A stretch of DNA of 64,000 bases from an uncultured Bacteroidales bacterium (lineage in GTDB: Bacteria > Bacteroidota > Bacteroidia > Bacteroidales > Muribaculaceae): contig CACZAC010000004.1 of NCBI GenBank assembly GCA_902779125.1, positions 1-64,000 on the forward strand. The letters are read 5' to 3'. Numbering within the stretch: position 1 is the stretch's first letter; each line of letters opens with the position of its first letter. The notes beneath the pieces were generated by a model. That model was given only the letters and a program-made list of their open reading frames with translations, had not been told where the DNA came from and did no database searches. This document shows, one piece after another, positions 25,923 through 34,045 of the stretch. The position numbers and the translations under genes were made by a program.

Positions 25923-26005
25923 ATTGTCTTGTCTCTTATGTTTCAACTTTATCCTTATAACGTGAAAACAGCACTAGTTAGTATAAATGCGGCAAGTTTT
26001 AACTT

Positions 26006-27313
26006 TTAACACTCATCGTCCTCTGACACACCATCATGCTGACGATGTGCAAAACCACTCACCCAAGGGAGCCTCAAGCGCTTAAAGTCGATGTTCTTGT
26101 ACAAAAAGCACAGGCTGGCAAACCAGCACACAATCAGGGCACGCATGGTGATAAGGAAATGGGTGTAGGAGTGACGTGCGACCACAAAGTACCATATCGG
26201 GGTCAACATCGCTACAAACAACAAGGCAGAATACTTCCTGGAACACGTCCTGTTACCCTTGATACTGAGCAGGGCAGGGATGGCCAGAACTGCAATTATG
26301 GCCCATCTCGACAAGCCTTTGGCAGTAAAGAGCGACCACCGTTCCAGCATCACATCAAGCATTTTCTGCCAATAGGTCCAAACCGGCTCGGCTCCTTTAC
26401 CGATGGAATGAATGTGGACGGAATCAGAAACCTCTTCCATGGGATTATAGCCCGCGAGCAGAAACGCCAGGACCCACTTGGATGCCCACATCAAGCCATA
26501 GCCCAAGCACCATGCCACACACAGTGCCAACACGAATCTCATGCCACAACGCTTGTCATCAAGGAGTATCGCCACAGTCAATGGCAATCCCAATGTCATC
26601 ACAGGCGTGGTGAGAAAATCCAGAAAGGATGTAACGGCACCGATGGCAAAGAAGCACAACAGCAAGCGATGCCTTGTGGCACTCAACGGCCTAAAACCCA
26701 ACAGGGCTATCATGCTCACGAGAGAGATATAGTAGCATGTGGAAAATTGCAGTGACCAGGGAATAACCGCCGAGTGTACCATGAACAAAGCCACGACAAA
26801 GCACAGGGCTATGCCCACCGACAAGCGCCGAGCGAGAAGGCACAAGGCAATGACGAGCAGGATGGTCAGGACGATGCCGTTGAGGACGCGGATTTTCCCA
26901 TAGTCCAACAACGTGAGGAGAGGCCGCAGAAACACCAGATAACCATGCCAGTATTTGCCGTATTCGAAGGGTTCTCTGACGATATGTCCATCAAGGAGAT
27001 GCCTCATCGATACCGTTATATCGATATGATCACGGTAACGATAATTGCGCATGGCGGCATCGACAGGATGGGCGTTATCAGCACAGTAGGCGACATTGAG
27101 CATGTAGCAGTCGGTGTGGTTGTCCACAACAACGCGTCCGTCCAAAGACGGCTTGTAGGGATAAACTCCTTCCTGGGAAAAAATCTCAGCCGAACTCTTG
27201 ACCTGAGGTTCAATCGCACTACGCGGAATCATGTGCACCGCTATCACCAGCAGCGTGAATAGCGTGAGCAGCAGGATGTAGAGTAGCAGAAATGAGGACA
27301 GGAGTTTTTTCAT
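26006..27313 (-). CDS. Polytopic membrane protein of unknown function
   Basis: 435-aa integral membrane protein with about ten hydrophobic helices: one N-terminal (SSFLLLYILLLTLFTLLVIA), a periplasmic loop of roughly 115 residues, then a block of helices from about residue 135 to 420. The layout (long first periplasmic loop, helices in the second half) recalls glycosyltransferase-C or O-antigen-type membrane enzymes, but I see no decisive motif. The end (MPWVSGFAHRQHDGVSEDDE-like) is hydrophilic. Its upstream neighbour is the DUF2007 protein, its downstream neighbour porQ. Confidence 0.7.
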   Translation of the reverse strand: MKKLLSSFLLLYILLLTLFTLLVIAVHMIPRSAIEPQVKSSAEIFSQEGVYPYKPSLDGRVVVDNHTDCYMLNVAYCADNAHPVDAAMRNYRYRDHIDITVSMRHLLDGHIVREPFEYGKYWHGYLVFLRPLLTLLDYGKIRVLNGIVLTILLVIALCLLARRLSVGIALCFVVALFMVHSAVIPWSLQFSTCYYISLVSMIALLGFRPLSATRHRLLLCFFAIGAVTSFLDFLTTPVMTLGLPLTVAILLDDKRCGMRFVLALCVAWCLGYGLMWASKWVLAFLLAGYNPMEEVSDSVHIHSIGKGAEPVWTYWQKMLDVMLERWSLFTAKGLSRWAIIAVLAIPALLSIKGNRTCSRKYSALLFVAMLTPIWYFVVARHSYTHFLITMRALIVCWFASLCFLYKNIDFKRLRLPWVSGFAHRQHDGVSEDDEC

Positions 27314-27394
27314 GCTCTATATCGTCTATGGCACGGAATCAACGCCCGAAAAGCAATTGCTTGTCAGGTTGATACCGAATTGTTCTCCAAGAGA

Positions 27395-27808
27395 TTACTG
27401 CAAAGCAGATTGAATCTTCTCGAGGGTCTTGAGGTCGCCCTCATCCACGGCAAGACGGGCCTTGGCATAGAGTTCACGGTACTCCGAGCCACCCAATTCG
27501 GGATGAATCTTGAGCGCCAATTCACAGAAGAGCTTGTTGCAGGCCTGAAGGTTCTCGAAGGCAAACCTGTCCATTTCCTCCTGGAAATCCTCATATCGCA
27601 TCTCGCTGCCATAGACGGTCTTGATGGCTTCCTCCAGGTCACGACGGAACACCACAACCCTGATGGCTTCCTTCCATAAGTTATTGGCCAAACTGTCGCC
27701 AATCACACCGGCGGGTATGCCAACAGCCTCAAGCGCTCCCTTGACGATATTGGCGTCAACGGGGTTAGCGTACTTGTTGAAAACAACTAATTTATCTTCA
27801 TTTTCCAT
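27395..27808 (-). CDS. DUF2007 domain protein (putative signal-transducing protein)
   Basis: 137-aa cytoplasmic protein. The first 70 residues (LVVFNKYANPVDANIVKGAL, EAVGIPAGVIGD, IRVVVFRRDLEEAI) match the DUF2007 ferredoxin-like domain, often linked to membrane or signalling proteins. The rest is helical (FEEEMDRFAFENLQACNKLF-like text and GSEYRELYAKARLAVDEGD). No direct function is known. The 27809-27929 spacer upstream contains a 9-bp tandem repeat. Confidence 0.8.
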   Translation of the reverse strand: MENEDKLVVFNKYANPVDANIVKGALEAVGIPAGVIGDSLANNLWKEAIRVVVFRRDLEEAIKTVYGSEMRYEDFQEEMDRFAFENLQACNKLFCELALKIHPELGGSEYRELYAKARLAVDEGDLKTLEKIQSALQ

Positions 27809-27832
27809 CTTTACTCGTTTTTTAAGTTATTT

Positions 27833-27913
27833 CTAGTGAAGCTAGATCATCTAGAGGGGCTAGAGGGGCTAGATCATCTAGAGGGGCTAGAGGGGCTAGA
27901 TGACCTAGAAGGA
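27833..27913. repeat. 9-bp tandem repeat, nine units
   Basis: Nine consecutive 9-bp units all beginning CTAG (CTAGAGGGG four times, CTAGATCAT twice, and three diverged units). Higher order: the triplet of units ATCAT/AGGGG/AGGGG is itself repeated, giving a 27-bp period. CTAG is usually rare in bacterial DNA, so nine copies in 81 bp stand out. It lies between the mltG stop codon and the DUF2007 start codon. Confidence 0.9.
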
Positions 27914-27929
27914 CTTATCTTGTTGAGGC

Positions 27930-28940
27930 TCACTTGATGCCGCGGGAGTTAAGGGCTTCCTGGTAGCGATGGGCCTTCTCAAGGTGAGAGGTGTAATCAA
28001 GGGAGAAATCGTGATAACCGCTGAAGTCGGCACGCGCACACATGTAGAGGTAGTCGTGCTCTGGCGCATTGAGGACAGCATCGATAGTCGATTTCTCGGG
28101 CAGGCGGATGGGACCAGGGGGCAAGCCGTCAACACGATAGGTGTTGTAGGGCGAGTTGACCTGCGTCATGGGTACCGTGATGCGCTTGATGGAGAAGTCG
28201 CCGATGGCAAACTTCACCGTCGGGTCGGCCTGCAGACGCATGCCCTTCTGGTAGCGGTTGAGGTACAGACGTGCCACCTTGCCGCGCTCATCGGCCTTGC
28301 TGGTTTCCTCTTCGACAATCGAGGCGATGGTTGCCACCTGGTCGGGGGTGAGGTTCAAACGCTCGGCTTTGGCTTTGCGCTCGCTGGTCCAGAAGTCGTT
28401 ATAATAGTCATACATGCGGTCGAGCATCTTCTCGGGGGTGATGTTCCAGTAGAACTCATAGGTGTCGGGCATCAGCAGGCAGGCGATGGTCTCGGGCGTT
28501 TTGCCATACTTGGCACAAGTGGTGCTGTCCTTGAGCGCCTTGCGCATGGCATCGGGACCCGCCATGAAGAAGTCGCCCCAGCGCTGGGTCCATTCGTCCA
28601 ACGTGCGCACATTGTTGAAAGTGAAGCGCAAGCCGTCCTGAACACCATTCTTGATGCGGCGTGCAGCGGTGAAAGGCGACATTCCCGACTTGATGCGGAA
28701 AGCGCCCTCGCGATTCTCGACTTCGGCGCCCATCAGGCTCAACATGGTGACTACCCTACTGGCAAAAGACTCGTCCACATGAGCCTTGACACTGTCGCCA
28801 ATCATGTCAATCGAGCTACCCTTACGCACCTTGACAAGTCCCTCGACAGGAGCGCCCATAAAAAGATAAGGCACTGCACAAGCCACCACAATCACCACGA
28901 TAGCAGCAAGTGCGCCGATAATCCATTTTTTCTTATTCAT
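27930..28940 (-). CDS. mltG: Endolytic murein transglycosylase
   Basis: 336-aa inner-membrane lytic transglycosylase of the YceG/MltG family that cuts nascent glycan strands and sets their length. A single N-terminal anchor (WIIGALAAIVVIVVACAVPY, residues 6-25) precedes a LysM-like part, then the catalytic domain with LLMPDTYEFYWNITPEKML (from residue 155) and the catalytic-glutamate segment TIASIVEEETSKADERGKVA (Glu at about 210). The C-terminal NTYRVDGLPPGPIRLPEKST and NAPEHDYLYMCARADFSGYH are diagnostic. Only 4 bp from the upstream phosphomannose isomerase gene, so one operon. Confidence 0.95.
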   Translation of the reverse strand: MNKKKWIIGALAAIVVIVVACAVPYLFMGAPVEGLVKVRKGSSIDMIGDSVKAHVDESFASRVVTMLSLMGAEVENREGAFRIKSGMSPFTAARRIKNGVQDGLRFTFNNVRTLDEWTQRWGDFFMAGPDAMRKALKDSTTCAKYGKTPETIACLLMPDTYEFYWNITPEKMLDRMYDYYNDFWTSERKAKAERLNLTPDQVATIASIVEEETSKADERGKVARLYLNRYQKGMRLQADPTVKFAIGDFSIKRITVPMTQVNSPYNTYRVDGLPPGPIRLPEKSTIDAVLNAPEHDYLYMCARADFSGYHDFSLDYTSHLEKAHRYQEALNSRGIK

Positions 28941-28944
28941 ATCA

Positions 28945-29934
28945 TTATTTGTTTACTGTCATTGTTTCGCTTGGAACACTTGTGACGAGAAGTCGAGCAG
29001 AGCCCGTGAACACAACCCAGTGTGCGCAAGCGGGGATGAGGACGGTTTCGCCCTGCTTGATGGCCGATGAAGGCAAGCCTTCGGCCTCAATCAGGCTCTC
29101 GCCCTGGATGCAGGTCAATGCAAGAAACGAGTGGGATTGAGGAATCTCAATCCTCAAGCCCTTAACGACAATATAATGCGTCAGGCTGAAATAACGCGTG
29201 GTCAGCAACTCAGTGCTGCCAATCAGGGAAGGCTCGGGAAGTGCAACTTGGCCGTCGAGTGCGTTATAGTCGAGCGCCTCACGGGCCTGTGACGTGTGCA
29301 ACTCACGTAGGTTGCCATCGGCATCACGTCGGTTGTAGTCCCACACACGATAGGTGATATCGCTGGACTGCTGTACCTCAGCCAACAGGTTTCCTGCCCC
29401 GATGGCGTGAATCATCCCAGCAGGAATATAAAACACGTCGCCAGGATGGGAGACATCCCTGTTCACCACGTCGAGAATGGTCCCTTCGGCAAGGTGGCGG
29501 TCAAATTCCTCTGGCGTTATTGGCCTTTTAAAGCCTGTGGCGATGGTCGCTCCCTCGTCAGCGTCAAGGATGTACCACATCTCATTCTTGCCAAAGCTGC
29601 CGTGACGACGCTGCGCCATGGCATCATCGGGATGCACCTGGATAGAGAGGTCGCGCTTGGCATCGATGAGCTTGATGAGCAAGGGGAAAGAGTCACCAAA
29701 GCGTCGATAGACGTCCTCGCCCACGAGATCAGCGCCGTAGCGCTGCACCAGCTGGCTGAGCGTTAAGCCATCGTCCTCGCCTCCCTTGACAACCGATTCA
29801 TGGCCTGGCACTGCCGACAGTTCCCAACTCTCGCCGATGGGTTCATCACAAGCGGGCAGGCGCTTGAACGCCACCAGTTTGTCACCGCCCCACAAGACGG
29901 GCTTCAATATGTTATTAAACTTATAAATTTCCAT
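28945..29934 (-). CDS. manA: Type I mannose-6-phosphate isomerase
   Basis: 329-aa cytoplasmic zinc enzyme interconverting mannose-6-P and fructose-6-P. The ATG at 29934 (MEIYKFNNILKPVLWGGDKL) is preferred to a TTG two codons earlier. Zinc/active-site segments: SIQVHPDDAMA, the FGKNEMWYILDADEGA block, and GDVFYIPAGMIHAIGAGNLL. SWELSAVPGHES is typical of the Bacteroidetes short form. It supplies mannose metabolism and may feed GDP-mannose for the DPM1-like enzyme at 41631 or use mannose released by the neighbouring glycan locus; those links are inferred. Promoter at 29975-29982. Confidence 0.93.
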   Translation of the reverse strand: MEIYKFNNILKPVLWGGDKLVAFKRLPACDEPIGESWELSAVPGHESVVKGGEDDGLTLSQLVQRYGADLVGEDVYRRFGDSFPLLIKLIDAKRDLSIQVHPDDAMAQRRHGSFGKNEMWYILDADEGATIATGFKRPITPEEFDRHLAEGTILDVVNRDVSHPGDVFYIPAGMIHAIGAGNLLAEVQQSSDITYRVWDYNRRDADGNLRELHTSQAREALDYNALDGQVALPEPSLIGSTELLTTRYFSLTHYIVVKGLRIEIPQSHSFLALTCIQGESLIEAEGLPSSAIKQGETVLIPACAHWVVFTGSARLLVTSVPSETMTVNK

Positions 29935-29974
29935 TGACAATTATAAATCTACATTTGACAATTATTCCAACCGA

Positions 29975-29982
29975 CAAAGGTA
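29975..29982 (-). promoter_or_regulatory. manA: -7 promoter box for manA-mltG
   Basis: TACCTTTG on the minus strand, 40 bp upstream of the manA ATG. Confidence 0.6.
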
Positions 29983-30091
29983 GTCAAAATTTGTGCAAAC
30001 CGAGCACCATTAAGCTTGATTAATGGTTGATATGTCACCAAATTGATGTAAAATTTGCCAGTTTTCACTTCTTCAGTCATCAGTTTTTAGG

Positions 30092-30145
30092 GATTTTAAA
30101 GTCTTTAAGGACTTTAAGGTCCTTAGGGTCCTTAGGGACTTTAGG
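30092..30145. repeat. 9-bp tandem repeat, six units, after the glycan locus
   Basis: Six consecutive 9-bp words of the form G(A/T)C(C/T)TTA(A/G)G, several being reverse-complement related (GACTTTAAG, GTCCTTAGG), so the tract can also fold. It lies 30 bp past the last gene of the SusCD locus and may serve as its transcription end. The words also build the 3897-3932 hairpin. Confidence 0.75.
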
Positions 30146-30175
30146 GTGGTTGCTGATGAGTGGTGAGGTGTTATG

Positions 30176-31396
30176 TTATTGGGCGACCTTGTTGTTGTCG
30201 TCTTTTATCCACTTGATGTACTGGCTGTAATCGTGATGGACGAGGACGCCGTTTTCCTTGTCGTCACGCCAGGTGTCGGTCCAGTCCATGTCATAGCCGT
30301 GACCAGTGGCATCATGGAAGATGTGGCCCTCGCCCTCGTTCATCTTCCAGTAGGCTACCAGGCCGTCGCTGTGGGCATTCACGCCCGCAAAGCCCGTGGA
30401 AATCTCGCTGGCGGTGAGGGCACGGTTCCACACGCGCACCTCACAGAGCCTGCCCTGGAAGAACTGGCTCGTGCGATAACCACCCCAAGACATACCCAAC
30501 TCAAAGCGCTGGAAAGGCGTTGCCTTGCCACTGCCACTCGCTTGTGCATCCTCGACGCCATCGACATACATCTTGAAGGTAGCGCCGTCGTAGGTGCAGG
30601 AAACGAGATACCAGCGGTTGGTCTTGAAATGTGTCGAGGAGAAGCATCTGCCTCCAGGAAGTACCCATTGCAGGATGTCACCGCCCGCCGAGCCGTTCTC
30701 ACCAAAGCGGAACATATTGGCTTCCTCCTCGTTCTTGCCCTCGATGGACAGCACACGTTTGATGTCACCCACCTTGCCGAACTTGTAGGAATAGACCTTG
30801 AACTCGATGGTGTAGTTGGTCAAGTTCACCATCTTGTCATCGGGGAAGATATAGTTGGACGAGGCATTCTGGTTATTCTCGAGCGAGTAGAACGAGATGA
30901 TGCGGGAAATCTGCAGGAAGATGGTACGGCTGCTCTCGATAACCTCACCGCCGTCGCCATCGACCTGACGGATGGTCACGGGAATCACATAGGTAGCGCC
31001 CTCGATGAAGTCGTCGGTACTCATGACCTTGACCTGGGCAGCCGTGGACAGGGCTTCGCCCTGATTGATAGTCACCTCGCTGTTCTCAAGTGCGACATCC
31101 GAGGACGGCACCGCGTAATAGGCAGAGCCATGCTTGGCGTTGTAGGCACGCACCAGGGCCGTGTCGATGGCAAGATGGATGGTCACAGGCTTGGCACAAC
31201 GGCGCGTCGCCTTGACAGTCACGGCACAGGCCGCGGGCAGTTCATCGACCGTAAAGCGCTGTACCGGCAACTGTTCGGTACCCGAGATGAGCAATCCCAC
31301 CTTCTGGTAATCAAAATTGTCGCCCTCGCTGTTGCAGGCAGCCAGCAACAGGCCGGCAGCCATGAGAAATAGCACTTTGAATATATTCTTTTTCAT
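30176..31396 (-). CDS. DUF1735 / LamG domain surface lipoprotein
   Basis: 406-aa lipoprotein; signal peptide with lipobox LAAC (Cys21). Residues 45-155 match a DUF1735 (BT_3987 N-terminal type) beta-sandwich (VTVKATRRCAKPVTIHLAID, YAVPSSDVALENSEVTINQG). Residues 185-400 form a LamG/concanavalin-like jelly roll (FKVYSYKFGKVGDIKRVLSI, RWYLVSCTYDGATFKMYVDG, GRLCEVRVWNRALTASEIST, DGLVAYWKMNEGEGHIFHDA). This pair of domains is typical of surface glycan-binding proteins of N-glycan utilisation loci. Last gene of the SusC-SusD-GH18 operon, 62 bp after GH18. Confidence 0.85.
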   Translation of the reverse strand: MKKNIFKVLFLMAAGLLLAACNSEGDNFDYQKVGLLISGTEQLPVQRFTVDELPAACAVTVKATRRCAKPVTIHLAIDTALVRAYNAKHGSAYYAVPSSDVALENSEVTINQGEALSTAAQVKVMSTDDFIEGATYVIPVTIRQVDGDGGEVIESSRTIFLQISRIISFYSLENNQNASSNYIFPDDKMVNLTNYTIEFKVYSYKFGKVGDIKRVLSIEGKNEEEANMFRFGENGSAGGDILQWVLPGGRCFSSTHFKTNRWYLVSCTYDGATFKMYVDGVEDAQASGSGKATPFQRFELGMSWGGYRTSQFFQGRLCEVRVWNRALTASEISTGFAGVNAHSDGLVAYWKMNEGEGHIFHDATGHGYDMDWTDTWRDDKENGVLVHHDYSQYIKWIKDDNNKVAQ

Positions 31397-31458
31397 TGTT
31401 GTCTGTTTTATTGATGGCCGTGACCGGAGTCACGGCATAGATTAACACTGAGGGCGAA

Positions 31459-32394
31459 TTATTGAGATTTCCTGGCAGGATTCATAATTTGGATGGCACG
31501 GCGGATGGCACCGTAGGGCACCCCGTCGCTCGTGTTGTAGTAGTTGCGCTCCACATAGTAAGCGCCACAGCCTCCCTTGTGGCCCGTAGCGGGCTCCCAG
31601 GCGGCATAGTTGAGGATTTCTCCACCCGTAGGCTTCTGGCCGAAGGACTCACAATACACCGTTTTCTCGTCGGGGTGTCCTGTCGCCCCTACCCCAGCGC
31701 CCTGCTGGCTGTAGGCCTGCTTGACGTAGTAGTCCACATAGGGGTCACACGCCAATGGAGGCGAAACCGAGAAATAATCGACGATGACGAGTTTTTCGGG
31801 ATACTGGCCGTTGGGACCGAAGATTTTGTCACATTCCTCGATGGCCCAGGTCAAGTGCTGGCTGTTCCATCCCTCGTAGTCGAAATCGGCTCCGTCAAGG
31901 CCTGTCTTGACAACCGTGTCACAGACCCAGCGGGCGTAGGCACGAATGGCTTCCTCGCTGCGGTCACTGGAGAGATTGTAGGAGATGCCGCCAACGGTGA
32001 ACTTGTGGTTATAGTTAGATGCATCGGCATGGAAAACAAAACGGGTGCCCTTCTTGTCGCGCGTCTCTATCATGTCCTGATAGGCAACGGGGTGCGTTTC
32101 GGGCGTGGGGATTCCCATCCACAGGTTCACGATGTCGATGCTGTCGGGCAAGCCGATGATGCGCTCGCCCCACGATGCCGGGTCCTTGTAGCCGCTGGCA
32201 CCCTCGATAGGCGCCCAGTCGGCATAATAGACGTAGCAGATTTCGTGAGGAGTCGCCTTATAGTCGCGTAGCGCCTGGTAATACTCCTCGCTGTACTCTT
32301 TCAATGGCTGCAGGTCCAACGCCTCGGGCTTGGTGTCACACGAGAAGAACAGCGCCAACAATGCTGCAGCAATGATATATCTTGTAACTTTCAT
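31459..32394 (-). CDS. GH18 family glycoside hydrolase lipoprotein (endo-beta-N-acetylglucosaminidase-like)
   Basis: 311-aa surface lipoprotein with lipobox FFSC (Cys19). The GH18 catalytic motif DxxDxDxE is intact as DGADFDYE (residues 167-174, Glu174 the acid/base), preceded by GTRFVFHADASNYNHKF. The product is of the short endo-N-acetylglucosaminidase type (Endo-H/EndoBT-like) rather than a chitinase with extra modules, so it probably cuts the chitobiose core of N-glycans. Intact catalytic residues argue for an enzyme and not only a binding protein. Sits between SusD and the DUF1735/LamG gene, as in Bacteroides N-glycan loci (for example BT3983-BT3987). Confidence 0.88.
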   Translation of the reverse strand: MKVTRYIIAAALLALFFSCDTKPEALDLQPLKEYSEEYYQALRDYKATPHEICYVYYADWAPIEGASGYKDPASWGERIIGLPDSIDIVNLWMGIPTPETHPVAYQDMIETRDKKGTRFVFHADASNYNHKFTVGGISYNLSSDRSEEAIRAYARWVCDTVVKTGLDGADFDYEGWNSQHLTWAIEECDKIFGPNGQYPEKLVIVDYFSVSPPLACDPYVDYYVKQAYSQQGAGVGATGHPDEKTVYCESFGQKPTGGEILNYAAWEPATGHKGGCGAYYVERNYYNTSDGVPYGAIRRAIQIMNPARKSQ

Positions 32395-32401
32395 TTTACC
32401 A

Positions 32402-32433
32402 ACTATTAACTATTCACTATCAACTGTTAACTG
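32402..32433. repeat. Heptamer tandem repeat spanning the SusD stop codon
   Basis: Four and a half 7-bp units of the form ACT(A/G)T(T/C)(A/C). The stop codon of the SusD gene and its last codons (encoding about QLTVDSE) lie inside the repeat, so the protein's C-terminus is written in repeat sequence. Confidence 0.85.
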
Positions 32434-34038
32434 CTTACGGTCCCACCACAGGCGGGTACCGCCATTATCCTGACCGCCGCCCAAAGCCTCGCTGCCCAGC
32501 AACTGGACAGCAGCCTGCACGGCAGCCTCGTTGGTGTTATACTCCTGCACGGGGAAGGGGCATCGACGCACCTGAATGTCGGTGTCGATGAGTCCCTGGC
32601 TATCGTTGTTCACGACGGGCAACAGGCGAGGATATCCAGTGCGACGGAATTCTGCCCAACCCTCGCAACCGTCGGGGTACATCGCAATCCATTTTTGGGT
32701 GATGATGCGTTCCAGGTTGGTCTCAAAGTCGGCAGCGTCGTCCCAGGCGATGGTAATCGTGCTGGGGGCGGCAATGGCATTGCCGCCGTTGGTGCGGTCC
32801 ACATAGCGCGTGGGCTTCAATGACGTATTGGTGATGTAGGCATCTTCGCCACTCACGTTGTTCTCGCCAAAAGACGCACGGATTCCCGCTTCATAGAATG
32901 CCCTTGCCGTGCCACCCATGTTCCATCCGCGCAGGGCGGCCTCGGCACGCAGGAAGTAGCTCTCGGCAGCCGTCATCCACACGATGGGCGTGGTGGCTTG
33001 GTCGATGTTCAGGTTGGAGACATACACGCCGGCATAGCGCGTGGGATTCATGTTGTGGACACCCAAGCGCACACCATGGTACTTGTTGTCGTTGGTGGCA
33101 GGCAGGAAGTAGGCCGCCAAACGCGGGTCACTGTAGCCGTTCATGTAGCAATCCATTGAGGCGCCCATGCGCACCTCGCCCGCATTGAAGTTGTAGGCCA
33201 TGTCATAGTTCGGGTGGAAGTAGGTCAAGCGGCCATGCAACAACTGGGCACGCTCGGCAACTGTCTCGATGAAGCCTGCAGGACATGCCGCCGATTTCTC
33301 GGCCTGCTGCTGTGCCAGTGCGGGGTCGGCATAGACCACACGCAGCGCCAAACGCAGGCGCAATGTATTGGCAAACTTCACCCAACGCATCACATTGCCC
33401 TCATAGACGTTGTCATAGTCGGGCAGCAAGACACCGCCAGACTCGGCAAGCGGCATGAGCACATTGATGGCCTCGTCCAGTTCCTCAAAGAACTTTTTAT
33501 ACACCTCCTGCTGGCGGTCATAAGCTGTTCCCAGCGTTCCGCTACCGAAATGGATATAAGGGATGGGACCGTACATGTCGGTCACGCGGTGCAGCGCCTC
33601 GACCTTGACGATTGTCGCCAGTGCCGCAACGGCGGGCTGATTCATCTCGCCAGCAACCTTAGTAACGCGCTGCCAGGCGGGCATCACCTCGCTGAAGGCA
33701 CGGGTGAACATCTGGTCATACCAGCCGCTCACGAAGCTGTAGGAACCGTTGTGAACGCCGTTGCGCCAAGTGCCCGTCAGCGCCAGATAGCCCGAGAAGG
33801 CATCGGCGCTCAAGCCTTGCGCCACCTGATAGTCCGACGAGAGGCAGTTGCCAGAGCCGTCATCGAAGAGGACGACACGGTTGACCATCTGCGAGAAAAA
33901 GGCGCCCACGTTCTGGTAGTCGTTGGCGAGTTCCTCGTCGGTTAGCTGGTGCTGGTTGGTGTTAATTTCGTCAAACGACTTGGTGCATGCCGCCAACATC
34001 ACGGCGACAGCTATACTGATGATAATTCTTGTCTTCAT
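32410..34038 (-). CDS. SusD/RagB-like glycan-binding lipoprotein
   Basis: 542-aa outer-membrane lipoprotein (lipobox LAAC, Cys18, then TKSFDEINTNQHQLTDEEL). It is of the SusD-like_2 kind: NDYQNVGAFFSQMVNRVVLF, helical TPR-like pairs including RVTDMYGPIPYIHFGSGTLG and WMTAAESYFLRAEAALRGWN, and the C-terminal QKWIAMYPDGCEGWAEFRRT. SusD caps the SusC barrel and delivers ligand to it. It follows SusC by 7 bp and precedes the GH18 gene by 15 bp, all on one strand. Its last residues come from a heptamer repeat. Confidence 0.95.
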   Translation of the reverse strand: MKTRIIISIAVAVMLAACTKSFDEINTNQHQLTDEELANDYQNVGAFFSQMVNRVVLFDDGSGNCLSSDYQVAQGLSADAFSGYLALTGTWRNGVHNGSYSFVSGWYDQMFTRAFSEVMPAWQRVTKVAGEMNQPAVAALATIVKVEALHRVTDMYGPIPYIHFGSGTLGTAYDRQQEVYKKFFEELDEAINVLMPLAESGGVLLPDYDNVYEGNVMRWVKFANTLRLRLALRVVYADPALAQQQAEKSAACPAGFIETVAERAQLLHGRLTYFHPNYDMAYNFNAGEVRMGASMDCYMNGYSDPRLAAYFLPATNDNKYHGVRLGVHNMNPTRYAGVYVSNLNIDQATTPIVWMTAAESYFLRAEAALRGWNMGGTARAFYEAGIRASFGENNVSGEDAYITNTSLKPTRYVDRTNGGNAIAAPSTITIAWDDAADFETNLERIITQKWIAMYPDGCEGWAEFRRTGYPRLLPVVNNDSQGLIDTDIQVRRCPFPVQEYNTNEAAVQAAVQLLGSEALGGGQDNGGTRLWWDRKQLTVDSE

Positions 34039-34045
34039 AGCCGTA

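Noticed and set aside
27833-27913. CRISPR array
   Set aside because: Units are 9 bp with no spacers; it is a simple tandem repeat. No cas gene is in the window.
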